Source: JBOGIG01 sp050742455 (GTDB lineage: Bacteria; Actinomycetota; Acidimicrobiia; Acidimicrobiales; JBOGIG01). From it: a DNA stretch of 64,000 nt. Shown here one piece after another: positions 52,063 to 59,530 of this stretch. A program made the translations under genes and the position numbers. Position 1 is the stretch's first letter. Each line of letters begins with the position of its first letter. The stretch covers positions 1 through 64,000 of the forward strand of contig JBOGIG010000004.1 of NCBI GenBank assembly GCA_050742455.1, in the 5' to 3' direction. The notes under the pieces were generated by a model. It had not been told where the DNA came from. It searched no databases and saw nothing but the letters and a program-made list of their open reading frames with translations.

Positions 52063-53139
52063 GATCAAGTTGTTCAATCCCCCGGTGGGTCCGTTGCTCA
52101 GCTTGGCTAGGTGGAAGTTGCACAGCTTGTCGAACCACCGCTTGATGGTGCGTCCGAGCTTTTGGACCTCCGGTGGCATGGCCCGCTTCAGGCAGTGGCC
52201 TTGGAGTTCTTCTAGCAATTGGCGTGCCTCGTCTGGTCCGGGGGCCCGGTAGAAGTCACGCAGGCGCTCTTTGATCCGATAGGCAATGGCCACTTCTCCG
52301 CCCGGATCGCCGAGTTCGAGCAATGAGGCCAGACGTTCGGTGGCGCCGGCGTCAAGCCTCTCCTCGCCCATCAACAGGACCCGCCGAGCCCGATAGAGCG
52401 GGTCGTCACGCCGTCCCCGGTGCCCGGTCTGTTCGGATTGCACCCGGCGCCGAACGGCATCGAGACAGCGGTTGGCCAATTGCACGGCATGGAACGGGTC
52501 GACCACTTGATCTGCCTTGGGCAAGGTCACCGTGTAGACGGCGGCATAGGTGGCCGACATGTCCAAGGTCCCAAAGCGGATCCGCTCCTTCCAAGCCTGG
52601 GGTTGTCCCTCGATCCAGCCCGCCACATCGGCGAAATTACGGGTGGGCAAGATGTCGATCAGCTGGTGGTTCTCCACGTCGGCCACGGTGGTGGCGAAGT
52701 CCTTGTGCTTCTTGGAGCCGAGCTTGACGAACGAGGTCTCGTCAAGACCGATGGCGGTCGTTTGGTTGAGCCGCTTGCGATCCGCCGCGATCAGGGCGCT
52801 GCCGTAGGTGGTCAGCGCGTTATTGACCGTGTGCCAATCACAGTCAAGCTCGGCGGCCACTTCTGAGACAGTCCGGCCGGTGCCGACCTGGAGCGTCGCC
52901 CACTTGGCTGCCCTGGTGGTGAGCAGGCAGTTCTTGGCTGCGATGCGATGGTCTTGGAGGACCCAGGTCCCTTTGGCGCAGGCAGCGTTGGGGCATTTCA
53001 TCCGGTGTTTCTTCCAGGCCAGGTGCATGGGCGCCCCATAGACGCGCAGGTCGGTGTAGCGCACCACCGGGCGCTGTTTGACCCGGGCCACCTGGTTGCA
53101 GGAGGGACATCGAACGGCCTCGATCACCTGTTCGATCAT
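52063..53139 (-). pseudogene. 5' part of the ISL3-family transposase, interrupted by IS110
   Basis: 359 residues remain before the insertion; the frame then reads 18 alien residues to a stop at 52006. N-terminal zinc-finger (VRCPSCNQVARVKQRP...MKCPNAACAKGTW), HTH (TVSEVAAELDCDWHTVNNALTTY), DDE core beginning AIGLDETSFVKLG, then TLDMSATYAAVYT and QVVDPFHAVQLAN. In the motif SNGPTGGLNNLI the residue normally Glu (SNGPTEGLNN, the presumed third catalytic residue) is Gly. So the protein was probably already inactive, or inactivated after insertion. Confidence 0.9.
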
Positions 53140-53235
53140 GAGCTCGACATCGGGGCCGCTGCGTTGGTAGTTCAGGACCCGGCATCTTTGAGACCCACCA
53201 GGGCACGGAGGATCTCACTAGGGTGAACGAGGACG

Positions 53236-53282
53236 AAGGTGCTTCTTGCTTGTTTGGTCACACTTCAAGCTTGGAGCACCTT
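53236..53282. promoter_or_regulatory. Imperfect inverted repeat upstream of the ISL3 transposase
   Basis: AAGGTGCTTCTTGCTT (53236-53251) and AAGCTTGGAGCACCTT (53267-53282) are inverted copies matching at 13 of 16 positions, 15 bp apart, inside the element between its end and the transposase start. This could be an operator or a hairpin shielding against read-through transcription. Confidence 0.4.
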
Positions 53283-53325
53283 TGTTCAACTGCGTGTTCA
53301 ATTGCGCGAGACTCGTCTACCCGCG

Positions 53326-53357
53326 GACCCCGCCAGAATCCGAAGAGCCAGTTTGTT
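53326..53357. repeat. ISL3 element right end: 24-bp inverted repeat + 8-bp target duplication
   Basis: 53326-53349 is the right inverted repeat; 53350-53357 AGTTTGTT is the second copy of the target duplication. The tRNA-Glu 3' end lies 4 bp further on. Confidence 0.92.
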
Positions 53358-53361
53358 TTTG

Positions 53362-53434
53362 CAGCCCCAACGGGATTCGAACCCGTGCCTCCACCTTGAG
53401 AGGGTGATGTCCTAGGCCGCTAGACGATGGGGCC
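53362..53434 (-). tRNA. tRNA-Glu (anticodon CTC)
   Basis: 73-nt cloverleaf on the minus strand. Acceptor GGCCCCA pairs with TGGGGCT (one G-T pair at the end); the D-arm includes TCTAGCGGCCTAGGA; the anticodon loop is CTCTCAA; the T-arm has GGTTCGAATCC; discriminator G. CCA is not encoded. gltX for its charging lies 770 bp upstream on the same strand. Confidence 0.95.
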
Positions 53435-53446
53435 AAAACTGGATTT

Positions 53447-53521
53447 TGGCTCGGGGGGGAGGACTCGAACCCCCAAAAACAGGTCCAGAACCTGTCGTGT
53501 TGCCGATTACACCACCCCCGA
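53447..53521 (-). tRNA. tRNA-Gln (anticodon CTG), CCA encoded
   Basis: 72-nt cloverleaf (53450-53521) on the minus strand. Acceptor TCGGGGG / CCCCCGA, anticodon stem ACAGG / CCTGT with loop TTCTGGA (anticodon CTG), T-loop GGTTCGAGTCC, discriminator G, then encoded CCA (53447-53449). It sits 12 bp from tRNA-Glu in the same orientation, likely one transcript. Confidence 0.95.
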
Positions 53522-53538
53522 TCGGGTGAGCCACCAAT

Positions 53539-54171
53539 TTAGCCGACCTGCGCCTCCCCATGCACCTGAGGGGAACGGCCGGCCAGGGAGTGAAAGTCGT
53601 TGAGGTGACGGAAGCCGATGATGCGTCCGGCGGCCACGGCCAAGGTCTCTTTGGCATAGAACGAAATGGTGGCTGTGCCCCGGATGGGAGACGTCGTCGT
53701 CGGCGACGAATAGCCCTTCAATCCGACCTCGGCCGCTACCAGGTCGATCCGGGCACAGTGAAACCCGTCGGACACCAACAAGATGGTGTTGATCCCCCGG
53801 GGCCGAAGAAACTCCGATGCGGCCGCCAAGGACTCGTAGGTGTCACGCCCTTTGACCTCCCGCAAGATGGCGGAGTCCGGCACTCCGTGGCGGATCAGGT
53901 AGTCGGCCGAGGCCGTGGCCTCGGTGTAGCGGTCGCCAGGGGCGCCGCCTCCGGTGACCACGATGATGGGCGCCAACCTTGACCGCCAAAGGGCGAGGGT
54001 GTGGTCCAATCGGGCCTTGAGATCGGGCGAGGGCACCCCGTTGTACTGGGCCGAGCCCATGACAACGATGGCTTGGGCGGGACGAGCTTCGTCCCGGTGG
54101 CCGGCCTGGTAAACCTGAACGGCAGTGACCACCAGGTATACGACTAGGGCGGTGATGAACAGCGAGATCAC
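53539..54171 (-). CDS. YdcF/ElyC-like DUF218-domain protein
   Basis: 210 aa. One N-terminal membrane helix (SLFITALVVYLVVTAVQVY) then the DUF218 fold: AQAIVVMGSAQYNGVPSPDLKARLDHTLALW, PIIVVTGGGAPGDRYTEATASADYLIRHGVPDSAIL, GRDTYESLAAASEFL and ILLVSDGFHCARID. The Gly-rich and Glu motifs suggest a nucleotide- or polyprenyl-phosphate-binding enzyme; SanA/ElyC relatives affect envelope integrity. The exact reaction is unknown. The GTG start is plausible but weakly supported. Downstream of gltX with a 32-bp gap. Confidence 0.8.
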   Translation of the reverse strand: MISLFITALVVYLVVTAVQVYQAGHRDEARPAQAIVVMGSAQYNGVPSPDLKARLDHTLALWRSRLAPIIVVTGGGAPGDRYTEATASADYLIRHGVPDSAILREVKGRDTYESLAAASEFLRPRGINTILLVSDGFHCARIDLVAAEVGLKGYSSPTTTSPIRGTATISFYAKETLAVAAGRIIGFRHLNDFHSLAGRSPQVHGEAQVG

Positions 54172-54203
54172 CTTCAGTGTCAGTCTGATCAGGGGACGGC
54201 TCC

Positions 54204-55646
54204 CTAAGTATTCGCAGCCGACGATTGGGGCGGTTCGTCTTTCAGGCGGATCCGGGCCGCGTCGAGGCGCGCCATAACTTTTTCCCGCCCGAGGAATTCA
54301 CACGACTCGAACAGCGGGGGGCCGACGGTCCGCCCCGTTATCGCCACCCGCACCGGCGCCTGAGCCTTGCCCAGCTTGCGGCCCAAGCGTTCGCCCACCC
54401 GAGCCAGGCCATCCTTTAGGACACCGGCTTCCCAGGTGCAGTCCCGGTAGGCGTCGATGACACCGTCGATGATGGGTCCGGCCGCCTCATCGCCCATGGC
54501 CTTCTTCCACGAGGCCGGATCGGTGTCAGGCTCATCCAAGAACATGAAGTCCACCATCTTTTCCACCTCACCCAGAGTGTCGACCCGTTCCTGGACCAGG
54601 GGCGCCAGGGCCTCGAACACGGCCGGGTCGAAGCCGGACGCGGGCCAGGCCGCCTTGGCCAACCAAGGAGCACACTCGTCGACGAAGTCCTTCACCGCCA
54701 TGCGGCGCATGTAGTGCCCATTGAAGCTGCGCAGCTTGACCACGTCGAAGAACGCCGGTGAATGGTTCACCTCTTCCAGCCGGAACTCGGCCACCATCTC
54801 GTCGTTGGTCAGGAACTCCCGATCATCACCGGGGGCCCAGCCCAGCAGGGCCAGGTAGTTGCGCATCGCCTCGGCCAGGAAACCTTGGGATCGGTAGTCC
54901 TCCAAGGCCACCGGATCCCGGCGCTTGGACAACTTCTGGCGCTTCTCATTGACCAGGATGGGAAGATGGGCAAACAGTGGCAGCGGGACCGTGGGGGCGG
55001 CGCCGGCCAGAGCCCGCCACAGCAGGATGGCCTTGGGCGTGGTGGGTAAGTGCTCCTCGCCCCGGATCACGTGGGTGATGGACATGTCCATGTCATCCAC
55101 CACCACGGCCAGCACGAACAACGGGGCGCCGGAGGATTTCACCACGATGAAGTCCTCGATGGAGTCGGTAGAAAACTGAACCGGACCGCGGATCAGGTCC
55201 TGGACCACCACCGTCTCTCCTGCCGGTACCCGGAAGCGCAGGGCCCGCCCTGGGCCGGGACCGAGATCGAGATCTCGGCAATGGCCGTCATAGCCCGGGG
55301 TGGCATTGGCGCTGGTCCGTTCGTCGATCTCGGTCCGAGTGCAGCCGCAATAGTAGATGTGGCCCTCACGGCGGAGTCGGTCGGATGCCGCCGCATACAA
55401 TTCACCTCGCTCCGACTGGCGGAAAGGGCCTTCATCCCAATCCAAACCCAGCCAGTCGAGCGAGGTGCAGATCCCCTCAACCCACTCCTCCCGGTTGCGC
55501 TCGGTGTCGGTGTCCTCGATCCTGAGAACCATGGACCCCCCCAAGCGGCGGGCAAAGAGCCAGTTGTACAAGGCGGTGCGAGCACCGCCAACGTGAAAAT
55601 AGCCCGTGGGTGAAGGCGCGAAGCGGACGCGGATCTGTTCGGGCAT
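54204..55646 (-). CDS. gltX: Glutamyl-tRNA synthetase
   Basis: A 480-aa class I synthetase charging tRNA-Glu (and probably tRNA-Gln via a transamidation route, since no glutaminyl-tRNA synthetase is seen). HIGH-like motif PSPTGYFHVGGART (about 10-23), Cys-rich zinc site YYCGCTRTEI...GYDGHCRD (about 98-125), KMSKS-like KRQKLSKRRDPVAL (about 240-253), then the helical anticodon-binding domain. The frame is open to 55760, but ATG 55646 begins the conserved MPEQIRVRFAPSPTG, and a TAGCGT box ends 7 nt upstream. tRNA-Glu and tRNA-Gln lie downstream on the same strand. Confidence 0.97.
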   Translation of the reverse strand: MPEQIRVRFAPSPTGYFHVGGARTALYNWLFARRLGGSMVLRIEDTDTERNREEWVEGICTSLDWLGLDWDEGPFRQSERGELYAAASDRLRREGHIYYCGCTRTEIDERTSANATPGYDGHCRDLDLGPGPGRALRFRVPAGETVVVQDLIRGPVQFSTDSIEDFIVVKSSGAPLFVLAVVVDDMDMSITHVIRGEEHLPTTPKAILLWRALAGAAPTVPLPLFAHLPILVNEKRQKLSKRRDPVALEDYRSQGFLAEAMRNYLALLGWAPGDDREFLTNDEMVAEFRLEEVNHSPAFFDVVKLRSFNGHYMRRMAVKDFVDECAPWLAKAAWPASGFDPAVFEALAPLVQERVDTLGEVEKMVDFMFLDEPDTDPASWKKAMGDEAAGPIIDGVIDAYRDCTWEAGVLKDGLARVGERLGRKLGKAQAPVRVAITGRTVGPPLFESCEFLGREKVMARLDAARIRLKDEPPQSSAANT

Positions 55647-55653
55647 GTCCCTT

Positions 55654-55659
55654 ACGCTA
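55654..55659 (-). promoter_or_regulatory. -10 box (TAGCGT) for gltX, leaderless spacing
   Basis: TAGCGT on the minus strand ends 7 nt before ATG 55646. The intervening AAGGGAC could alternatively serve as a Shine-Dalgarno if transcription starts earlier. Confidence 0.4.
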
Positions 55660-55842
55660 CCCCGCCCGGGACTCCCAGCCGGAGGTCCTCGCCTGAGAGG
55701 ACAACCCAGGGGGCGGGCGGTCAGCGGGCGGTGAGCACGGCTTGCCCTTGCGCTGTACATCCACCTCAGAGCTGGAACAATCAGTTAGCGTCGGCTCGTC
55801 AGCGTTCGATCGCTCCGCTGGAGACTCGGAAGGGAGCCCCGC

Positions 55843-56250
55843 ATGATAAAGGACTTCAAGGCTTTCGTATTGAGGGGCAATGTCGTCGATCTAGCCATCG
55901 CCGTGGTCATCGGCGCCGCCTTCGGCAAGGTGATTGCCTCGTTCGTGGCCAACCTGTTGACACCGCTGATCAGCATCCCGGGCAAGACCAACTTCTCCGG
56001 GCTGCAATTCACCGTCAATCACAGCGTCTTTAAGTACGGCACCTTCATCAACGATGTGATCGCATTCTTGATCATCGCCGCCGCGGTCTTCTTCTTCCTG
56101 GTCAAGCCGGTAAACCACCTCATGGCGCGCTACCGCCCCGCTCCCGACGAGGAGATCCCCAAGCGGGACTGTCCAGAATGCATCAGCTCTATTCCGGTGA
56201 TGGCCCGGCGATGCGCCTTCTGCTCGGCCGAGGTGACCCCGGCGGCTTGA
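55843..56250 (+). CDS. mscL: Large-conductance mechanosensitive channel with C-terminal zinc ribbon
   Basis: A 135-aa pentameric channel that opens on membrane tension to protect from hypo-osmotic shock. The N-terminal amphipathic helix and TM1 (MIKDFKAFVLRGNVVDLAIAVVIGAAFGKVI), periplasmic loop, and TM2 (FINDVIAFLIIAAAVFFFLVKPVNHLM) are standard. The usual C-terminal helix is replaced or extended by CPECISSIPVMARRCAFC, a CxxC...CxxC zinc-ribbon pattern seen in some actinobacterial MscL. GGAAGGGAG precedes the ATG. Confidence 0.95.
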   Translation: MIKDFKAFVLRGNVVDLAIAVVIGAAFGKVIASFVANLLTPLISIPGKTNFSGLQFTVNHSVFKYGTFINDVIAFLIIAAAVFFFLVKPVNHLMARYRPAPDEEIPKRDCPECISSIPVMARRCAFCSAEVTPAA

Positions 56251-56308
56251 ACCCACAGGTGTCGGTCGTCAGGTGGTCGGGTGGCCCCCGATGCCTATGT
56301 TGAGGTGC

Positions 56309-56674
56309 CTATGTTGCAGGAACCGGATTGTCGGCCAAAGCCTCCGCCATCCGGTCGTATACCTTGAATACCCTGGTCAAGCCGGTGATCTCGAGGACCT
56401 TGACCACCCTGGGCTGGGTTGAAACCAAGATGAGGTCGCCGTCGACGCCCCGCAGACGCTTGAGTCCGCCGACCAGGACACCCAGACCGGTGGAGTCCAG
56501 GAACTCGACTTTCTCCATGTCCATGATCACCGTGGTGTGCCCTGCATTAGCCAGATCAATGAGTTGTTGGCGCAGTTGGGGAGCGGTGAAGACGTCTATC
56601 TCGCCGGTTACCGCCAGCACTAGCGGCTGGTCTTCCTGATGGGTGATGTCGAAGGTAACTTCCAAGTCCACCAT
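56309..56674 (-). CDS. STAS-domain anti-anti-sigma factor
   Basis: About 121 aa. The STAS fold of SpoIIAA/RsbV type: LAVTGEIDVFTAPQLRQQLIDLANAGHTTVIMDMEKVEFLDSTGLGVLVGGLKRL, where the Ser in DSTGLG (about 63) is the phosphorylation site used by anti-sigma kinases. It would release a sigma factor or regulate a PP2C/kinase module; no partner kinase lies next door. The frame is open to 57055, but homology starts at the ATG 56674 / GTG 56671 region, with GAGGAG just upstream. An 11-bp direct repeat (TGCCTATGTTG) spans its stop codon (56292-56302 and 56306-56316). Confidence 0.9.
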   Translation of the reverse strand: MVDLEVTFDITHQEDQPLVLAVTGEIDVFTAPQLRQQLIDLANAGHTTVIMDMEKVEFLDSTGLGVLVGGLKRLRGVDGDLILVSTQPRVVKVLEITGLTRVFKVYDRMAEALADNPVPAT

Positions 56675-56847
56675 CTCCTCGTCAGTCGGTCGGGCTTCGC
56701 GGGGACCTGTCGGCAACCGGCAGGTCGACCGGCATAATTCTAGGCCAAGCACCAAGGGTGAGCACATCGGCCCGGGTGCATCGTACGACGGCGAAGCGGC
56801 CGTATGCCCGGACCGACCCGGACCAAGGCGCGGCGAACGGACAGAGT

Positions 56848-57609
56848 TCAGCCCGCCATGGTCAGGCCGCCACTGACACTGAGGACCTGCCCGGTGACGA
56901 ACGATGCCGCATCCGAGGCAAAAAATGCCACCGCTGCCGCCACCTCTTCGGGGCGGGCCAGACGACGGAAGGGTATGGCGCGGATCAGTGCCTCTTTGAT
57001 CCGCTCGGGCTGGGAGGCGAACAGCGGGGTGTCGGTGGGTCCCGGACACACGCAATTCACGTTGATCCCGTAGCGGGCCATCTCCCGAGCCAGGGACTTG
57101 GTGAAAGCGATCACCCCGCCTTTGGCCCCGGCATAGACGGTCTCGCCCGCGCTACCCACCCGTCCGGCGTCACTGGCCAAGTTGACCACCTTCCCCCCTT
57201 CCCCGGCGGCGATCATCGGTTCAAGGAAAGCCCGGCACACCTCCACGGGCCCCAAATAGTTGATAGCCACCACGGTCTGCCAGAACGCGCGGTCATTGTC
57301 CATGAACGCCTCGGTGCGGTCCCAACCGGCGGCGTTGACCAAGATGTAGGCCGTGCCCATCTTTTCCTGCACCTGATCTCGAAGGGCGGCAATGCTGTCG
57401 GGCTGGGTAACGTCCACCGGCAGGGCCAGCACGCAGGATGGTCTGGCCAACGCCGTGGCCTGTGCCCCATCCAGGTCCCGATCGGCGGCCACCACCCGTG
57501 CCCCGGCATCGGCCAGGGCCCACACGACGGCCCGGCCAATGCCCGAAGCCCCACCGGTCACCACCGCAATCTTGCCGATCAGATCATCCAGGTGATCAGT
57601 GTCTGTCAT
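56848..57609 (-). CDS. SDR-family dehydrogenase resembling 2-hydroxycyclohexanecarboxyl-CoA dehydrogenase (BadH-like)
   Basis: 253 aa. NAD-binding VVTGGASGIGRAV (about 16-28), DVT and LVNAAGWDRTEAF, catalytic Ser region NLASDAGRVGSAGE, YAGAKGG (YxxxK, about 152-156), then NVNCVCPGPTDTPLF and VTGQVLSVSGGLTMAG. The stretches NAAGWD, ASDAGRVGSAGE and SVSGGLTM recall BadH of alicyclic acid degradation, which oxidises a 2-hydroxyacyl-CoA; the real substrate is unproven. ATG with AGGAAGG 8 nt upstream. It overlaps the upstream YihY gene by 14 bp. Confidence 0.88.
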   Translation of the reverse strand: MTDTDHLDDLIGKIAVVTGGASGIGRAVVWALADAGARVVAADRDLDGAQATALARPSCVLALPVDVTQPDSIAALRDQVQEKMGTAYILVNAAGWDRTEAFMDNDRAFWQTVVAINYLGPVEVCRAFLEPMIAAGEGGKVVNLASDAGRVGSAGETVYAGAKGGVIAFTKSLAREMARYGINVNCVCPGPTDTPLFASQPERIKEALIRAIPFRRLARPEEVAAAVAFFASDAASFVTGQVLSVSGGLTMAG

Positions 57610-58657
57610 CTCTCAACCTTCCTGTGGGTTCGTGGCGGATTTCGCCGCTGTCGCCATTCTTGGCCCTTCCGAGCTCGAACTCTTCCAGCGGCCTGCGGTC
57701 GGCCTGGGCATTGAATCCGGCCTCCACGTCGATCTCGGGCCGTCGCTCCTGCATCAGGGCCAGGCGGACGAACGTTCTTCTGTCTCCTTCACTCAGGGGA
57801 GGCTGGGTCATGGTGCGAGGCCAGAGCCGGTAGCGGCGCACCACGTTGATCTCGGCCGCCAAGAGCGTCAACTGGGCCCCGAGGTACAAGAAAGACAATA
57901 GGCCGATGACCAGGGCGAACGTGCCGTAAACGGGCGTAGCGTGCACTAACTCCCGACGTACGTACCATGCCCCCAGAGCTTGGAGCAGCTCCCAGAACAC
58001 CGTAGCCAATCCGGCCCCCACCGCCACGTCGCGCCAGTGAAGGGGCTCGGACGTCAACACGATGAACGCCGCTGTGAACACGCCGAAGTTAACCACCAGC
58101 GAAGCAGGAATAGACCACACCTGCACCAGGCTTCCGTGCAGGAATACCGGGGTGAGCCGGGCGAGGAGACTGGAGATAACCGTTCCCAGGCCCAGGGCCA
58201 CCAAGACGGTGAAACCCCTCAGCCGTCTCAGCCAGAAGTTCGGCCATAGCTTGTAGGGCACGTTCCACACGGTGTGCATGGCGTTGAGAGCAGCCTGGCC
58301 CACGCCTTGGACCCCGTAGATGGTCCCAATCACGCCCACTGCCAGTGCCACGGCGCTCCCTGTCAGTGGATGGGCCGCGCTGTGCAGTTGACTGCCGATG
58401 ATGGGCAGGTTGGCCAGAGCGGAATCCAGCACACGGTGCTGAAGGCTCGGGTAGCCGGAAAGCACGAAGCCGAGGATGGTGGTGAGCAACAGGAGCAGCG
58501 GGAATAGGGCGAACAGGCCGTAATAGGCGATGATCACAGCCTTGCCGCCGGCTTGGTCGTTGCCGTACTTCTGGATGACGGCGAAGGGGAAAGCCACCAC
58601 GGGGTGGCGTTGTTGGAACTTGTCAACCCGTCGAACGGCCACTTCGATCGGGTTCAC
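57596..58657 (-). CDS. YihY/BrkB-family inner-membrane protein
   Basis: 353 aa with six predicted membrane helices. Hallmarks: YGNDQAGGKAVIIAYYGLFALFPLLLLLTTILGFVL, GTIYGVQGVGQAALNAMHTVWNVP, AGLATVFWELLQALGAWYV and PVYGTFALVIGLLSFLYLGAQLTLLAAEIN. The family was once called ribonuclease BN; its role is unclear (possible transporter or envelope factor). The C-terminal ~70 residues are charged and cytoplasmic. GTG start. It overlaps the SDR gene by 14 bp, so the two are probably co-expressed. Confidence 0.88.
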   Translation of the reverse strand: MNPIEVAVRRVDKFQQRHPVVAFPFAVIQKYGNDQAGGKAVIIAYYGLFALFPLLLLLTTILGFVLSGYPSLQHRVLDSALANLPIIGSQLHSAAHPLTGSAVALAVGVIGTIYGVQGVGQAALNAMHTVWNVPYKLWPNFWLRRLRGFTVLVALGLGTVISSLLARLTPVFLHGSLVQVWSIPASLVVNFGVFTAAFIVLTSEPLHWRDVAVGAGLATVFWELLQALGAWYVRRELVHATPVYGTFALVIGLLSFLYLGAQLTLLAAEINVVRRYRLWPRTMTQPPLSEGDRRTFVRLALMQERRPEIDVEAGFNAQADRRPLEEFELGRAKNGDSGEIRHEPTGRLRDDRH

Positions 58658-58669
58658 CAGATTGACCCG

Positions 58670-59398
58670 CTATTTCTTCAGCCGCCGGCTGCCACCGTGC
58701 CAATCTTGAACGGCGCCCACCTCGTCCTGGTTCACACCCAATGAGGCCAGTTGGGGGAGCTCCCTCAAGCTGCGCTTCATTTCGGCAAATCCGGGAAAGG
58801 CGGCCAGGCCGATCACGTGGTCCCACAACTTGGCGGCGTCCTCGGCGTTGGGCAGTCGGCTGATGACCGGGCCGAAGAAGGCCACCCCGTCAGGGGGCTG
58901 GAAGTGGATGATGGGAGTGCCGACATCGCGACCGGTCAAGCCCAGCGCCTCTTCGGTCTCGGAGCGGATCTCTTCGTCCCCCGAAGTGTCGTCCAGGGCC
59001 GAAGCGTAGGCCAAGGCCAGGCCTGCGTCGGCCAGCGCCCCCTCCACCAACTCCTTGGTCCGCCCGGTCCTGTGCTGTGGTGTCGACTCTGGCGGTGGGG
59101 CAGTGTCGAAGATTCGCTTTCCCAATGCTTCGTAGAAGGGCCCGACGGCACTTGGGCCGGCCTCGGCCCGGGCTCGGGCCGCCACCCGCAGCATCTTGAG
59201 CCCCGAAGTGTGCCCGGCCTCGTACTCGGGCGGGAAATGAGCGGCATAGTCGACCTTGGCATTGATCAGGCGCAGCGAGACAAAGCGCCACTCGACGCGG
59301 TAGTCCCGTTGCCCAGCCACCATGCGAACCCACTTGCTGGTCATCCAGGCAAAGGGGCATACCGGGTCAAAGTAGAAGTTGACGTCGGCATCGCCCAT
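58670..59398 (-). CDS. DsbA-fold oxidoreductase, mycothiol-dependent nitroreductase-like
   Basis: 242 aa. The active-site region FYFDPVCPFAWMTSKWV places a single Cys in a CPFA motif; Rv2466c-like mycothiol-dependent reductases have CPWx at this spot. Further DsbA-fold features: EWRFVSLRLIN, a helical insert with GPFYEALGKRIFD, and the cis-Pro-containing VGTPIIHF. Without the second Cys, a thiol cofactor (mycothiol) mechanism is likely. A TAAGGT box ends 6 nt before the ATG (leaderless). It lies 12 bp before the YihY gene. Confidence 0.85.
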   Translation of the reverse strand: MGDADVNFYFDPVCPFAWMTSKWVRMVAGQRDYRVEWRFVSLRLINAKVDYAAHFPPEYEAGHTSGLKMLRVAARARAEAGPSAVGPFYEALGKRIFDTAPPPESTPQHRTGRTKELVEGALADAGLALAYASALDDTSGDEEIRSETEEALGLTGRDVGTPIIHFQPPDGVAFFGPVISRLPNAEDAAKLWDHVIGLAAFPGFAEMKRSLRELPQLASLGVNQDEVGAVQDWHGGSRRLKK

Positions 59399-59404
59399 GA
59401 AACG

Positions 59405-59410
59405 ACCTTA
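59405..59410 (-). promoter_or_regulatory. -10 box (TAAGGT) for leaderless DsbA-like gene
   Basis: TAAGGT on the minus strand ends 6 nt before ATG 59398; the -35 is not evident. It would drive the DsbA-like, YihY and SDR genes together. Confidence 0.45.
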
Positions 59411-59530
59411 CCGGCTGCCCATCCCCGATCCGGCCCTGGGCCCGCGGCGTGACCGCGGCCCAAGAGTCTGGTGTCGACTTCGATACCCCATGTTCTCAAG
59501 CATCGATGCCCCGATGCCGAAATTGGTCCA

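Larger units (their letters stand above)
50576..53349 (-). mobile_element. ISL3-family insertion sequence, interrupted by an IS110-family element
   Basis: Bounded by 24-bp inverted repeats (50576-50599, 53326-53349; the right one reads GGCTCTTCGG outward-in, typical of ISL3) and a perfect 8-bp target duplication AGTTTGTT. Without the nested IS110 it is about 1436 bp and encodes one ISL3 transposase, now split into 52063-53139 and 50608-50726. It inserted 4 bp from the 3' end of tRNA-Glu. The intact ends and duplication suggest a fairly recent arrival; the internal insertion makes it non-autonomous. Confidence 0.93.
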
